Source: Paracoccus fontiphilus (GTDB lineage: Bacteria; Pseudomonadota; Alphaproteobacteria; Rhodobacterales; Rhodobacteraceae). Taken from it: 64,000 nucleotides of DNA. Shown here piece by piece: positions 9,718-18,334 of the stretch (position 1 is its first letter; the number at the start of each line of letters is the position of its first letter). A program made the translations under genes and the position numbers. Below the pieces are notes generated by a model, which saw nothing but the letters and a program-made list of their open reading frames with translations, searched no databases and had not been told where the DNA came from. The stretch lies in contig NZ_JAFNAW010000017.1 in the NCBI RefSeq assembly GCF_017356265.1, positions 1 to 64,000 of the forward strand, written 5' to 3'.

Positions 9718-10677
9718 TCAGCCGGCTAGCAGACGTTCGGCCGTGGCTTCCGAGGTGATGAGCCCGTTGACCAGATGCCCGGCCAGGGCGGCCCGGATCG
9801 CGGGAAGCTTCGCCTCTCCCGAGGCGACGGCGATCACCGGGCGGTCCGCCGCGCGCGGCAATGGCGCAGAAGCCACACGGGCATTGAAGGCGCAGTCTAT
9901 CAACTGGCCGCCCGCGTCATAAACCCAGCTTGTGATCTCTCCGGCCGCGCCCAGGGCTGCAAGCTCGTCCATCTCGGCCGCGCTGACGAAGCCGTCCACG
10001 AACAGGGGGGCGCTGCGGTCCATCTGGCCGATGCCGACCAGCGACAGATGGGCTTCCTCGCACAGGCGGATGGTGTTGCGCACGGCTTCCTGCCCGCGCA
10101 TGGCGGCCAGTTCGGCGGGATCGCGCGCCAGCACCGGCAGGGGATAGGGATAATGCGGCGCCCCGATCCGTTCCGCCAGGCTGATCGTCGCGTTATAGGG
10201 CGAGGCCGAGCCGTCCTGCATCATGTTGCCCAGCCGGGACACGACCACATGCTGCGGGCAGGACATGCGGGGAAGCTGTTCCACCGTGGCCTTCAGCGCG
10301 CGGCCGGTTCCCAGGCTGATGATTCGCCGTTCGGGCGATTTCAGCGTCTTTTCCAGTTCCGCCGCCGCCGCGATGGCGATGCCGGTCAGCAGGTCCGGCG
10401 CGGCCGGGTCCGAGGGCACGACCTCGCAGAAGATCAGGCCGAAGCGGTCCGACAGCGCGCCCGCCAGATCCATGCAGCGCGCGATCGGATGGTCCAGCCG
10501 GACCTTGATCAGCCGCTCGCTGACGGCCATGGCCACCAGCCGCTGGGCCGACTGGCGGCTGACGCCCAGCTTGCGGGCGATTTCGTCCTGCGTGTTGCCC
10601 GCGACGTAATACAGCCATCCGGCCCGCGCCGCATCGTCCAGCCGCACGGCATCGAAGGTGGGTCGCGAGGCGTTCAC
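9718..10677 (-). CDS. smoC: SorC/DeoR-type sugar-binding transcriptional regulator of the polyol operon
   Basis: A 319-residue regulator: an N-terminal helix-turn-helix at about 25-60 (Q-D-E-I-A-R-K-L-G-V-S-R-Q-S-A-Q-R-L) followed by a SorC-type sugar-binding domain resembling phosphosugar isomerases. It starts at GTG 10677, overlapping the stop of the HAD gene (GTGA). It sits directly before the polyol transport genes, which suggests control of smoEFGKS-mtlK by a polyol or its phosphate. The symbol is given by analogy with the Rhodobacter polyol operon; whether it activates or represses is not visible. Confidence 0.8.
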   Translation of the reverse strand: MNASRPTFDAVRLDDAARAGWLYYVAGNTQDEIARKLGVSRQSAQRLVAMAVSERLIKVRLDHPIARCMDLAGALSDRFGLIFCEVVPSDPAAPDLLTGIAIAAAAELEKTLKSPERRIISLGTGRALKATVEQLPRMSCPQHVVVSRLGNMMQDGSASPYNATISLAERIGAPHYPYPLPVLARDPAELAAMRGQEAVRNTIRLCEEAHLSLVGIGQMDRSAPLFVDGFVSAAEMDELAALGAAGEITSWVYDAGGQLIDCAFNARVASAPLPRAADRPVIAVASGEAKLPAIRAALAGHLVNGLITSEATAERLLAG

Positions 10678-11348
10678 GGGATATCGGCTCCTTCCGGCTG
10701 ATCCGTCAACAATTGCGGAAAATCGGTCCAGTTGTCAAAGGACTGCACCCCGTCCGGCAGGACCATCGGGTCCGTTCCGCGCAGATGCGCGCCCCCGGCA
10801 TAGTGAAGGATGCGCATTCCGGCGGCCAGGGCCGCGGCGATGCCGGGGGCGCTGTCCTCGATCACCAGCGCGTCGGCAGGCGCGCAGCCCATGCGGTCCG
10901 CCGCGAACAGGAAAAGGTCGGGCGCGGGCTTGCCGCGGCGGACCTGGCTGGCGGTGAAGACACGGCCCGCGAAGCGGTCGGCCAGGCCCAGCACCTGCAA
11001 GGTCCGCCCGGCCCGTTCGGGGCTGGAGGACGTGGCGATGCAGCTTGGCACCGACAGCCCGTCCAGCATCGCCATGAATCCGGGCGTGTGACGCAACTCG
11101 GCCGCGAAACGTTCCAGCAGGCGGGTGCGATAGTCCATCTCGAATTCCGCGGGCAGCGGGTTGCCGAAGCGCTGGCGGATCGTCGTGGCGACGGTGGGAA
11201 AGCTGCGGCCTAGGAAGTCGCGGCGGACGTCATCGGGCGTCACGGCGATGCCCAGCGCTCCCAGCCGGTCGATCAGGACCGAGGCCGACAGGACCTCGCT
11301 GTCGGCGATCACGCCGTCGCAGTCGAAGATGATCAGCTTGACCGGCAC
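10674..11348 (-). CDS. HAD-superfamily sugar phosphatase (beta-phosphoglucomutase-like)
   Basis: A 224-residue haloacid dehalogenase-like hydrolase, subfamily IA. Motif I F-D-C-D-G-V-I is at about 6-12, motif II S-S-S in the middle, and the motif IV region I-E-D-S-A-P-G-I near 168-175. The GTG start at 11348 is chosen because AGGAGG stands 7 bases before it and the HAD motif begins right after. It is the first gene of the polyol operon, coupled to smoC. A likely role is removal of phosphate from a sugar or polyol phosphate; the substrate is not evident. Confidence 0.82.
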   Translation of the reverse strand: MPVKLIIFDCDGVIADSEVLSASVLIDRLGALGIAVTPDDVRRDFLGRSFPTVATTIRQRFGNPLPAEFEMDYRTRLLERFAAELRHTPGFMAMLDGLSVPSCIATSSSPERAGRTLQVLGLADRFAGRVFTASQVRRGKPAPDLFLFAADRMGCAPADALVIEDSAPGIAAALAAGMRILHYAGGAHLRGTDPMVLPDGVQSFDNWTDFPQLLTDQPEGADIP

Positions 11349-11364
11349 CCCTGGCCCTCCTTCC

Positions 11365-11379
11365 CCGTCACCCTGACGG
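11365..11379. promoter_or_regulatory. Short inverted repeat between HAD gene and crtX
   Basis: CCGTCA-CCC-TGACGG is a perfect 6-bp inverted repeat in the 107-bp gap between the divergent HAD and crtX genes. It could be an operator or a small hairpin; nothing else in the gap was recognised. Confidence 0.3.
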
Positions 11380-11455
11380 AAAGCGGGGTGAAAGCACAAG
11401 TGCAACCCGGCGGCGGATATGGCACGACAGGCGGAACACACCACGCCGAGGCTTC

Positions 11456-12670
11456 ATGCGCGCCGTCCTGATCACCCCGCCCCTGCCCAGCCACCTGCGC
11501 GCCTTCGAGGCGCTGGCCCGCGAACTGACCTGCCGGGGACACGGGGCGACCATCCTGACCGAACCGGGTGTTGCCCTGCAAGGCGGCGTCGCGCAGGCCA
11601 CGCTGCCCGGTCTCCCTGCCCGCCCCCAGCCGCGCCGCCTTCTGGCCGAGATCGTGGCGGGCGCGCGGCGCACCGACCGCATGTGCCGCGACGCCCAGGC
11701 GGTGCTGCGCGAGTTGTCCCCCGACGTGATCCTGGGGGACCAGATGGAGCCTGCGTCCGGCCTGCTGGCGCGCGCGCTTGGCGTGCCGCTGGTCTCGGTC
11801 GCCTGCGCGGTCCCCATGGACCCCGAACCGGGCATCCCCCTGCCTTTCCTGGGCTGGCCCCACGACATCACCGCCGAAGGGCTGCGCCGCAACGCGGGCG
11901 GCGAACGGGTGGCCGACCTGCTGATGACGCCGCAGTCGCGGGTCATCCGCCGCTGGGCCGGTGCCTGGAACCTGGGCGACATCCGGCGCCTGCAGGACTG
12001 CCTGTCGCGCGATCTGACGCTGTCGCAGATGGCGCCGGGCTTCGACTATCCCCGCCCGGCCGATGGCGGCCATATCCTGCAGCTTGGCCCTTTCCGGCGC
12101 GGCCAGGCGGCAGAGGCTTTCCCGGCCGACATCCAGCCGGAACCGGGACGGCCGCTGATCTATGCCTCGCTGGGCACGCTGCAGGGGCATCGCGCGGGGC
12201 TGCTGTCGCGCATCGCGCTGGCCTGCAGGCGGGCCGGGGCGCAGGTGCTGGTGTCCCATGCCGGATGCCTGACGGACGAACAAGCGCGGGCAATCCCCGC
12301 CGACTGGGTCCGCGCCTTCGTGCCGCAGCAGGCGGTTCTGGAACGGGCCGACCTGTGCGTGACCCATGCCGGGCTGAACACCGCGCTGGAATGCCTGAAT
12401 GCCGGGCTGCCGATGCTGGCCCTTCCGTTGACCCACGACCAGCCGGGCGTCGGCGCGCGGATCGCCCGCTGCGGCGCGGGCCTTCGCTTGCAGCCCTGGC
12501 AGCGCGGCACCGCGCGGATCGCGGCTGCGGTCGGCACTGTGCTGAACGATCCCGGCTATCGCGACAGGGCGCGGCATTTTGCCGCAGAGGCCCGGACATG
12601 GGGTGGCGCGGCCAGCGCCGTTGACGCCATCGAGGCCCTTGTCACCCCAAGAAGGCACGCCACAGTGTGA
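11456..12670 (+). CDS. crtX: Zeaxanthin glucosyltransferase
   Basis: A 404-residue GT1-family (UGT/MGT-like) glycosyltransferase. The donor-binding region carries H-A-G-L-N-T-A-L-E at 304-312, G-L-P-M-L-A-L-P at 317-324 and T-H-D-Q-P-G at 326-331, as in bacterial CrtX. The enzyme adds glucose to the hydroxyl groups of zeaxanthin. Its place in front of crtYIB supports CrtX over other GT1 enzymes. Its substrate depends on CrtZ, whose gene here contains a stop codon. The last 29 bp overlap a convergent DUF2585 gene. Confidence 0.85.
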   Translation: MRAVLITPPLPSHLRAFEALARELTCRGHGATILTEPGVALQGGVAQATLPGLPARPQPRRLLAEIVAGARRTDRMCRDAQAVLRELSPDVILGDQMEPASGLLARALGVPLVSVACAVPMDPEPGIPLPFLGWPHDITAEGLRRNAGGERVADLLMTPQSRVIRRWAGAWNLGDIRRLQDCLSRDLTLSQMAPGFDYPRPADGGHILQLGPFRRGQAAEAFPADIQPEPGRPLIYASLGTLQGHRAGLLSRIALACRRAGAQVLVSHAGCLTDEQARAIPADWVRAFVPQQAVLERADLCVTHAGLNTALECLNAGLPMLALPLTHDQPGVGARIARCGAGLRLQPWQRGTARIAAAVGTVLNDPGYRDRARHFAAEARTWGGAASAVDAIEALVTPRRHATV

Positions 12671-13253
12671 TCCCGAACCCGTCGCCCATCCAGAACGACA
12701 GCAAAAGCTCTGCCGCAATGGCGATGGCCGCGACCAGCCACCCTGCCAAGGGCAACGCCAGCAGCGCGCCAAGCGCCGCGACAAGGGTGTCGGCCATCGA
12801 ATTGGCGATGCTGTCCCCGTGATAGGCCAGCGGATCGCCCGCGGAATAGCCGAACATCTCGATGCTGAAGGGCAGGTTCTCGACCATCTCCCACAGGGTG
12901 CTGCTGACGATCACCGCCGCCATCAGCGTCCAGAAGGGCCAGTCGGGCCGCTTCCACCGGACCAGCCTGACCAGCACCGCGCCGAAGATCATGTGCAGCA
13001 GGCTGTAGGGGTCCAGCACCGTGCGCGAGTTCAGCCGGACATCGCCCGGCAAGGCCCAGATCTGGTTGCAGTCGCAGCCCAAGGGTCGCTGCAGGATCGC
13101 CAGGAACGCAAGCTTCGCGGCCAGGGCCAGAACGATGAACAGGGCCGCCTGCCTGCCCCTGCCGCGCAGGCGCGGCAAAGTGCTTGCAACCAGAGGCGGG
13201 GTGGCGGATCGTTCAAGCAGGGGCGGGGCGGCGGAACGGTTCTCGTCTTTCAT
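12642..13253 (-). CDS. DUF2585 (UPF0314) membrane protein inside the crt cluster
   Basis: A 203-residue membrane protein with about four or five hydrophobic segments, matching the DUF2585 family of Alphaproteobacteria (C-D-C-N-Q-I-W-A-L near residue 60; W-E-M-V-E-N-L-P-F in the centre; a Y-x-G-D-S-I-x-N-S-x-x-D motif). Function unknown. It lies antisense between crtX and crtY, overlapping crtX at the 3' end and diverging from crtY. The ATG at 13253 is chosen over the farther frame start because the conserved part begins well inside. Confidence 0.75.
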   Translation of the reverse strand: MKDENRSAAPPLLERSATPPLVASTLPRLRGRGRQAALFIVLALAAKLAFLAILQRPLGCDCNQIWALPGDVRLNSRTVLDPYSLLHMIFGAVLVRLVRWKRPDWPFWTLMAAVIVSSTLWEMVENLPFSIEMFGYSAGDPLAYHGDSIANSMADTLVAALGALLALPLAGWLVAAIAIAAELLLSFWMGDGFGITLWRAFLG

Positions 13254-13310
13254 CGTTGCCACAGTAAGGGTGCCGTCCGCGGTGACAAGGGGCCACAAGA
13301 TCAACGGAAT

Positions 13311-14465
13311 ATGACAACGCTTTCCCCTGACATCGCCATCGCGGGCGCGGGTCTTTCCGCGTCTCTGGCCGCGCTGCGGGTTGCGCCCGCCGCGCGCGTG
13401 CTACTGATCGACCAGCGCCCCGACCCGCTGACGGGGCACACCTGGTCCTTCCACGACGGCGACATCGACGCGGCGCAGCGGGCATGGCTTGCCCCGGCGA
13501 TCCGGCGGACCTGGGACGGGCAGGACGTGCGGTTCCCCGGCCACGCCCGGCAGTTGCGGTCGGGCTATGCCTCGCTGGATGCCGACAGCCTCGGGGCGGT
13601 CGTGGCAGGCCTGCCGAACATCACCGTTCTAAACGCCAGGGTGGCCTTCATGGACCCGCAGGGCGTGACGCTGTCGGACGGTCGGCGGATCGAGGCCGGG
13701 GTCGCCATCGACGCGCGCGGCTTCCGGCCCCATCCGGCCATCGAGGTACGTTTCCAGAAGTTCCTGGGACAGGAGATCCGCCTGGCCGCGCCCCACGGCC
13801 TGACCCGCCCGGTCATCATGGACGCCACCGTCCCGCAACAGGACGGCTATCGCTTCTTCTACCTGCTGCCCTTCGACGACACCCGCCTGCTGGTCGAGGA
13901 CACCTTCTATTCCGACGCGGCCCATCTGTCCGCGGACCGGCAGCGCACGGCCATTGCCGACTATGTTGCGGCCAAAGGCTGGCAAATCGCGGCGGTCGAG
14001 CGCGAGGAAACCGGCGTCCTGCCGATCACGCTGCGCTTCGATGCCGACGCCTTCTGGAAGGACATGCCCGACATTCCTGCCATCGGCCTGCGGGCGCTGC
14101 GGTTCCACCCTCTGACTGGCTACAGCCTGCCCCATGCCGTGCGCAGCGCTGACCTGATCGCGCGGCATTGGCAACAGGGACCACGCGCCGTGGCCCATGC
14201 GCTGCGACGCGATTCGCTGGCCGACGCCCGGGCGCAGGGCTTCTATCGCCTGCTGTCGCGAATGCTGTTCGAGGCCGCCGCCCCCGACGAACGCCGCCGG
14301 GTGATGGAGCGGTTCTATCGCCTTCCCGAACCCCTGATCGAACGCTTCTATGCCGGGCAAAGCACCCTGGCCGACAAGGCGCGCATCCTGACCGGACGCC
14401 CGCCCGTGCCGGTCTCCAAGGCGCTGCGCTGCCTGTCTGATACCCTGAAGGAACGACCTGCATGA
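13311..14465 (+). CDS. crtY: Lycopene beta-cyclase
   Basis: A 384-residue flavoprotein that cyclises both ends of lycopene to make beta-carotene. It has the N-terminal dinucleotide fold G-A-G-L at 12-15, G-H-T-W-S-F-H-D near 44-51, the family stretch P-V-I-M-D-A-T-V-x-Q-Q-D-G-Y-R-F-x-Y-L-L-P-F in the middle, and H-P-L-T-G-Y-S-L-P-H later, as in Paracoccus and Pantoea CrtY. Length agrees with the family (about 386). The ATG at 13311 is chosen although its ribosome site is weak. The stop overlaps crtI (ATGA). Its promoter must lie in the short gap shared with the divergent DUF2585 gene. Confidence 0.92.
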   Translation: MTTLSPDIAIAGAGLSASLAALRVAPAARVLLIDQRPDPLTGHTWSFHDGDIDAAQRAWLAPAIRRTWDGQDVRFPGHARQLRSGYASLDADSLGAVVAGLPNITVLNARVAFMDPQGVTLSDGRRIEAGVAIDARGFRPHPAIEVRFQKFLGQEIRLAAPHGLTRPVIMDATVPQQDGYRFFYLLPFDDTRLLVEDTFYSDAAHLSADRQRTAIADYVAAKGWQIAAVEREETGVLPITLRFDADAFWKDMPDIPAIGLRALRFHPLTGYSLPHAVRSADLIARHWQQGPRAVAHALRRDSLADARAQGFYRLLSRMLFEAAAPDERRRVMERFYRLPEPLIERFYAGQSTLADKARILTGRPPVPVSKALRCLSDTLKERPA

Positions 14466-15934
14466 CATCCTCTTCCGGCAAGACGGCCGCCGTGATCGGC
14501 GCGGGCCTGGGCGGGCTGGCGCTGGCCATCCGCCTGCAAAGCGCGGGCGTCGCCACGACCGTCTTCGAAAAGCGCGACAAGCCGGGCGGGCGCGCCTATG
14601 TCTATCACGACGCGGGCTTCACCTTCGACGCGGGTCCCACGGTCATCACCGACCCGGACTGCCTGAAGAAGCTGTGGCGCCTGTCGGGCCGCGACATGGC
14701 CGAGCACGTGACCCTGCTGCCGGTCGATCCCTTCTACCGCCTCTGCTGGGAGGACGGCACCGTCTTCGACTATGCCGACGACCAGGACTCGATCGAACGC
14801 CAGATCCGGGCGATCAACCCCCCCGATGTCGAGGGCTATCGCCGCTTCCTCGCCTATTCGCGCGACGTCTACCGCGAGGGTTACGAGAAGCTGGGCACCG
14901 TCCCCTTCCTGCATTTCAGCGACATGATCCGCGCCGCCCCGCAACTGGCGCGGCTGCAGGCCTGGCGATCGGTCCATTCGATGGTCGCGCGCCACATCAA
15001 GGACGAACACCTGCGGCAGGCCTTCAGCTTCCACACGCTGCTGGTGGGCGGCAACCCGTTCTCCACATCGTCGATCTATGCGCTGATCCATGCGCTGGAA
15101 CGGCAGGGCGGCGTCTGGTTCGCCAAGGGCGGCACCGGCGCCCTGGTCGCGGGCATGGTGCGGCTGTTCCAGGAGCTTGGCGGTACCATCCACCTGAACG
15201 CGCCCGTGGACCGCATCGAAACGGAAGGCAACCGTGCCACCGCCATCCACGCGGGCGGGCAGCGCCATCCCTTCGACATGGTCGCCAGCAACGCCGACGT
15301 GGTCCACACCTATCGCAAGCTGCTGGGCGATGCGAAGGGAGAGCGGCTGGCGGCCAAGCGCCATTCCATGTCGCTGTTCGTGATCTATTTCGGTCTGCGC
15401 GGCCTGCGCCCCGAGTTGCGCCACCACATGGTCCTGTTCGGCCCCCGCTATCGCGAGCTGGTGAACCAGATCTTCGCGGGCCGCGATCTTGCCGACGACT
15501 TCTCGCTGTACCTGCACGCGCCCTCGGTGACGGACCCCGACCTCGCGCCGGAAGGATGCAGCGCCTATTACGTCCTGGCCCCCGTTCCGCATCTGGGCAC
15601 CGTGGACCTAGACTGGGAGCGCGAGGGGCCGATCTACCGCGACCGTATCCTCGACTACCTTGAGGCGCGGTATATCCCCCACCTGCGGCGCGACCTGATG
15701 ACGGTGCGACACTTCACGCCGCTGGACTTCCGGTCGGAACTGAACGCGCATCTGGGCTCGGCCTTCTCGATCGAGCCGATCCTGACTCAGAGCGCCTGGT
15801 TCCGCCCCCACAATCGCGACGACCGGCTGGGCAACCTGTACATCGTCGGCGCGGGCACCCATCCCGGCGCGGGCATCCCCGGCGTGGTGGGATCGGCCGA
15901 AGCCACCGCCTCGCTGATGCTGGAGGACGCATGA
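14462..15934 (+). CDS. crtI: Phytoene desaturase
   Basis: A 490-residue FAD-dependent desaturase that converts phytoene to lycopene in four steps. It shows the N-terminal FAD motif V-I-G-A-G-L-G-G at 11-18, then E-K-R-D-K-P-G-G-R-A, and F-D-A-G-P-T-V-I as in all bacterial CrtI; the C-terminal carotenoid-dehydrogenase signature G-A-G-T-H-P-G-A-G-I-P-G-V is near 462-474. Start and stop both overlap their neighbours (crtY, crtB) by four bases, so crtYIB is one translationally coupled unit. Confidence 0.95.
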   Translation: MTSSSGKTAAVIGAGLGGLALAIRLQSAGVATTVFEKRDKPGGRAYVYHDAGFTFDAGPTVITDPDCLKKLWRLSGRDMAEHVTLLPVDPFYRLCWEDGTVFDYADDQDSIERQIRAINPPDVEGYRRFLAYSRDVYREGYEKLGTVPFLHFSDMIRAAPQLARLQAWRSVHSMVARHIKDEHLRQAFSFHTLLVGGNPFSTSSIYALIHALERQGGVWFAKGGTGALVAGMVRLFQELGGTIHLNAPVDRIETEGNRATAIHAGGQRHPFDMVASNADVVHTYRKLLGDAKGERLAAKRHSMSLFVIYFGLRGLRPELRHHMVLFGPRYRELVNQIFAGRDLADDFSLYLHAPSVTDPDLAPEGCSAYYVLAPVPHLGTVDLDWEREGPIYRDRILDYLEARYIPHLRRDLMTVRHFTPLDFRSELNAHLGSAFSIEPILTQSAWFRPHNRDDRLGNLYIVGAGTHPGAGIPGVVGSAEATASLMLEDA

Positions 15935-16848
15935 CCGACACGACCCTGGACCAGGCCCGGCAATCCATCGCCGTGGGGTCGAAAAGCTTCGCCATGGCCT
16001 CTCGGTTCCTGCCTGCCGGGATGCATGAGGATTGCGTGATGCTCTATGCCTGGTGCCGCCACGCGGATGACGTGATCGACGGGCAGGAAGCCGGGTTCGC
16101 CAACGGCGCCGCGCACGACCCCGCCGCGCGGCTGGCCGAGTTGCGCGACCTGACCCATCGCGCCCTGCGGGGCGATGCGGCGGCCCCGGTCTATGCCGGA
16201 CTGGCGCGGGTGACGGCCGCGCGCGACATTCCGCACCGGCATGTCGATGAACTGCTGGACGGGTTCGCGATGGACGTGGAGGGCCGCGTTTACCACAGCC
16301 TGGGCGACCTGCTGGACTACTGCTATCACGTCGCGGGCGTGGTGGGCGTGATGATGGCGCGGATCATGGGCGCCCGGGACGAACCCGTGCTGGACCGCGC
16401 CAGCGACCTGGGGCTGGCCTTCCAGCTGACCAACATCGCCCGTGACGTCATCGACGACGCGCGGATCGGGCGGACCTACCTGCCGCGCGACCTGCTGGCT
16501 GCTGAGGGGATCGACGCCATTGACCCCGACGATCTGTTACAGCGTGCGGCGCTGCACCGCGTCGCCCTGCGCCTGCTGGACGAGGCCGAAACTTACTACC
16601 GCAGCGCGGATGTCGGCATCGCGGCCCTGCCCCGCCGCCCTGCCTTGGCGATCGCCGCCGCCCGCAACATCTATCGCCAGATCGGCGTGAAGCTTCGGAC
16701 CACGGGACCGGACGCCTGGAACGGGCGCCTGTCCACGACCAAGAACGAGAAACTGCGGCTGGCCGCCAAGGCCGCGGCAGGCACGATCCTGTCACCGCGG
16801 CGCGGCGCGGTGCCCGTCAGCCGCGACGGGATGTATACTCGGCCGTAG
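15931..16848 (+). CDS. crtB: Phytoene synthase
   Basis: A 305-residue squalene/phytoene synthase that condenses two geranylgeranyl diphosphates. The two Mg-binding aspartate motifs are visible as D-D-V-I-D at 46-50 and R-D-V-I-D-D at 171-176. It starts inside the crtI stop. Its final 57 bp overlap the 3' end of crtZ on the opposite strand, reminiscent of the tail-to-tail crtB/crtZ arrangement of Pantoea clusters. Confidence 0.94.
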   Translation: MTDTTLDQARQSIAVGSKSFAMASRFLPAGMHEDCVMLYAWCRHADDVIDGQEAGFANGAAHDPAARLAELRDLTHRALRGDAAAPVYAGLARVTAARDIPHRHVDELLDGFAMDVEGRVYHSLGDLLDYCYHVAGVVGVMMARIMGARDEPVLDRASDLGLAFQLTNIARDVIDDARIGRTYLPRDLLAAEGIDAIDPDDLLQRAALHRVALRLLDEAETYYRSADVGIAALPRRPALAIAAARNIYRQIGVKLRTTGPDAWNGRLSTTKNEKLRLAAKAAAGTILSPRRGAVPVSRDGMYTRP

Positions 16849-17310
16849 GCGCGCCTTCCTGTTGCCGTCAAGCTGCTTGACCAGCGTCGGCACCGACGGG
16901 GCATAGATGAAGCCGAAGCTGACGCAGCCGTCCTTGCCATCGACCGCGTGGTGCAGCCGATGCGCCTGATACAGCCGCTTCAGATAGCCCTTGCGCGGGA
17001 CATAGGTGAAGGGCCAGCGCTTGTGGACCAGCCCGTCATGGGCGATGAAATACAGCACGCCATACAGCGTCATGCCCGCCCCCAGCCAGATTGCGGGCCA
17101 CCAGCTTTGCCCCCACCAGAACAGCGCGATGGATGCTGCGGCAAAGAACACCCCGTAAAGGTCGTTCAGTTCGAATCCGCCGTCATGGGGCTCGTGATGG
17201 GACTTGTGCCAGCCCCAGCCGTGCATGACCTATTTGTGCGTCCACCAGGCCATGAACTCCATCGCCGCGACGGTGCCCAAGGTGATCGGCAGCGGGCCAA
17301 GCCAGCTCAC
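16792..17310 (-). pseudogene. crtZ: Beta-carotene hydroxylase interrupted by an in-frame amber codon
   Basis: This frame encodes a complete CrtZ apart from one TAG at 17232-17230 (codon 27). It starts at GTG 17310, overlapping the crtE stop (GTGA). Upstream of the stop are 26 residues ending A-W-W-T-H-K; downstream the protein resumes in the same frame with V-M-H-G-W-G-W-H-K-S-H-H, H-D-G-L-V-H and H-R-L-H-H. CrtZ proteins have Tyr or Trp where the TAG stands, in the first iron-binding motif H-x4-H, so the stop splits that motif. The 145 codons after it are open and well conserved. Initiation at the ATG two codons after the stop would make a form lacking the first membrane helix and first histidine. 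It may be a true nonsense mutation or a sequence error. Confidence 0.88.
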
Positions 17311-18266
17311 CGGGCGGCGCCTGCCTTGGGTGCGGCCTGCGGCACGCGGTCCAGCATGGGGGTGAAGATCGCGTCGATCATGCTGCGGAAGGGATCGGGG
17401 GTCAGCCCCGCGCCGACCAGGGCCTCGTCCGCCGAGGCAAGCAGAGCCCGGCAGCGGCGCAGCGCCTCGTCGGCGCCATAGACGGCCAGATAGGTTTCCT
17501 TGCCGATGTCCTGGTGGCAATCCTTGCCGGTGGCGGCGCTGTCGGACAGCATGTCGATCAGGTCGTCGGCGATCTGGAAGGCCTGGCCCAGATCCTCGCC
17601 AAAGCGGCGTAGCAGGCTGCGCTTGTCATCCGCCTGCCCGCCCAGGATCGCCCCGGCCTCGACGGCGGCGCAAAGCAGGGCGCCGGTCTTCAGCGCGTTG
17701 ATTCGGGTGATCCGGTCTAGGGCGCCGCTTGCCCCGTCCGCATCCGAGAACCCGTTCAGGTCCAGTTCCTGCCCCGCCACCAGGCCTTGCCAGCCCATGA
17801 CCCCGGACAGGATGGCGACAAGCGCGCGCCGCTGGCCGTCCTCCAGCCCGTCCAGGCCGTTGGCGATCGAGATCGCGTGGTTCAACAGGCCGATGGAGGT
17901 CAGGATCGCCGTCGCCTCGCCAAACTGGGCATGGGTCGTGGGCCGGCCCCGCCGCAGCAGGGCGTTGTCCATGGACGGCAGGTCATCGACGATCAGCGAT
18001 GCGGTGTGGACCATCTCCAGCGCCACGGCCATGTCCAGGACCGCGTCGCCGTCGGCCGCGTCGCCGGCCACCAGGTGCAGCAGATAGGGGCGCAGCCGCT
18101 TGCCGCTGGACATGGCGTCGCGCGCGGCCTCGACCAGGCGGGCGGGCGCGGGCGACAGTTGCGACAGGTGGTGGGTGATCCGCAGGTCAAGCTGGCGCAC
18201 GAAGCCCGCCTGTGCATCGGGATGGCGGGTCGCGGCGTTCGACTTGTCTATTGCCTGTGGGTGCAT
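17307..18266 (-). CDS. crtE: Geranylgeranyl diphosphate synthase
   Basis: A 319-residue polyprenyl synthase with the first aspartate-rich motif D-D-L-P-S-M-D at 94-100 and the second D-D-L-I-D at 234-238, with G-K-R-L-R-P at 55-60 for diphosphate binding. It makes GGPP for CrtB. The carotenoid context favours CrtE over a farnesyl diphosphate synthase (IspA), which belongs to the same family. It diverges from fni across a 68-bp gap and is translationally coupled to crtZ. Confidence 0.88.
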   Translation of the reverse strand: MHPQAIDKSNAATRHPDAQAGFVRQLDLRITHHLSQLSPAPARLVEAARDAMSSGKRLRPYLLHLVAGDAADGDAVLDMAVALEMVHTASLIVDDLPSMDNALLRRGRPTTHAQFGEATAILTSIGLLNHAISIANGLDGLEDGQRRALVAILSGVMGWQGLVAGQELDLNGFSDADGASGALDRITRINALKTGALLCAAVEAGAILGGQADDKRSLLRRFGEDLGQAFQIADDLIDMLSDSAATGKDCHQDIGKETYLAVYGADEALRRCRALLASADEALVGAGLTPDPFRSMIDAIFTPMLDRVPQAAPKAGAAR

Positions 18267-18334
18267 GAAAACTGGTCCTTCAGGGCTGGCGCTGCGCCGA
18301 ACAGGTCAGCGCGCAACGACAAGGGCTGCCAAAC

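Noticed and set aside
16792..17310. Genome-wide reassignment of TAG as an explanation for crtZ
   Set aside because: Many intact genes here end in TAG exactly where their families end (crtB, pcaG, pcaB, aroQ, ccmD, dtd).
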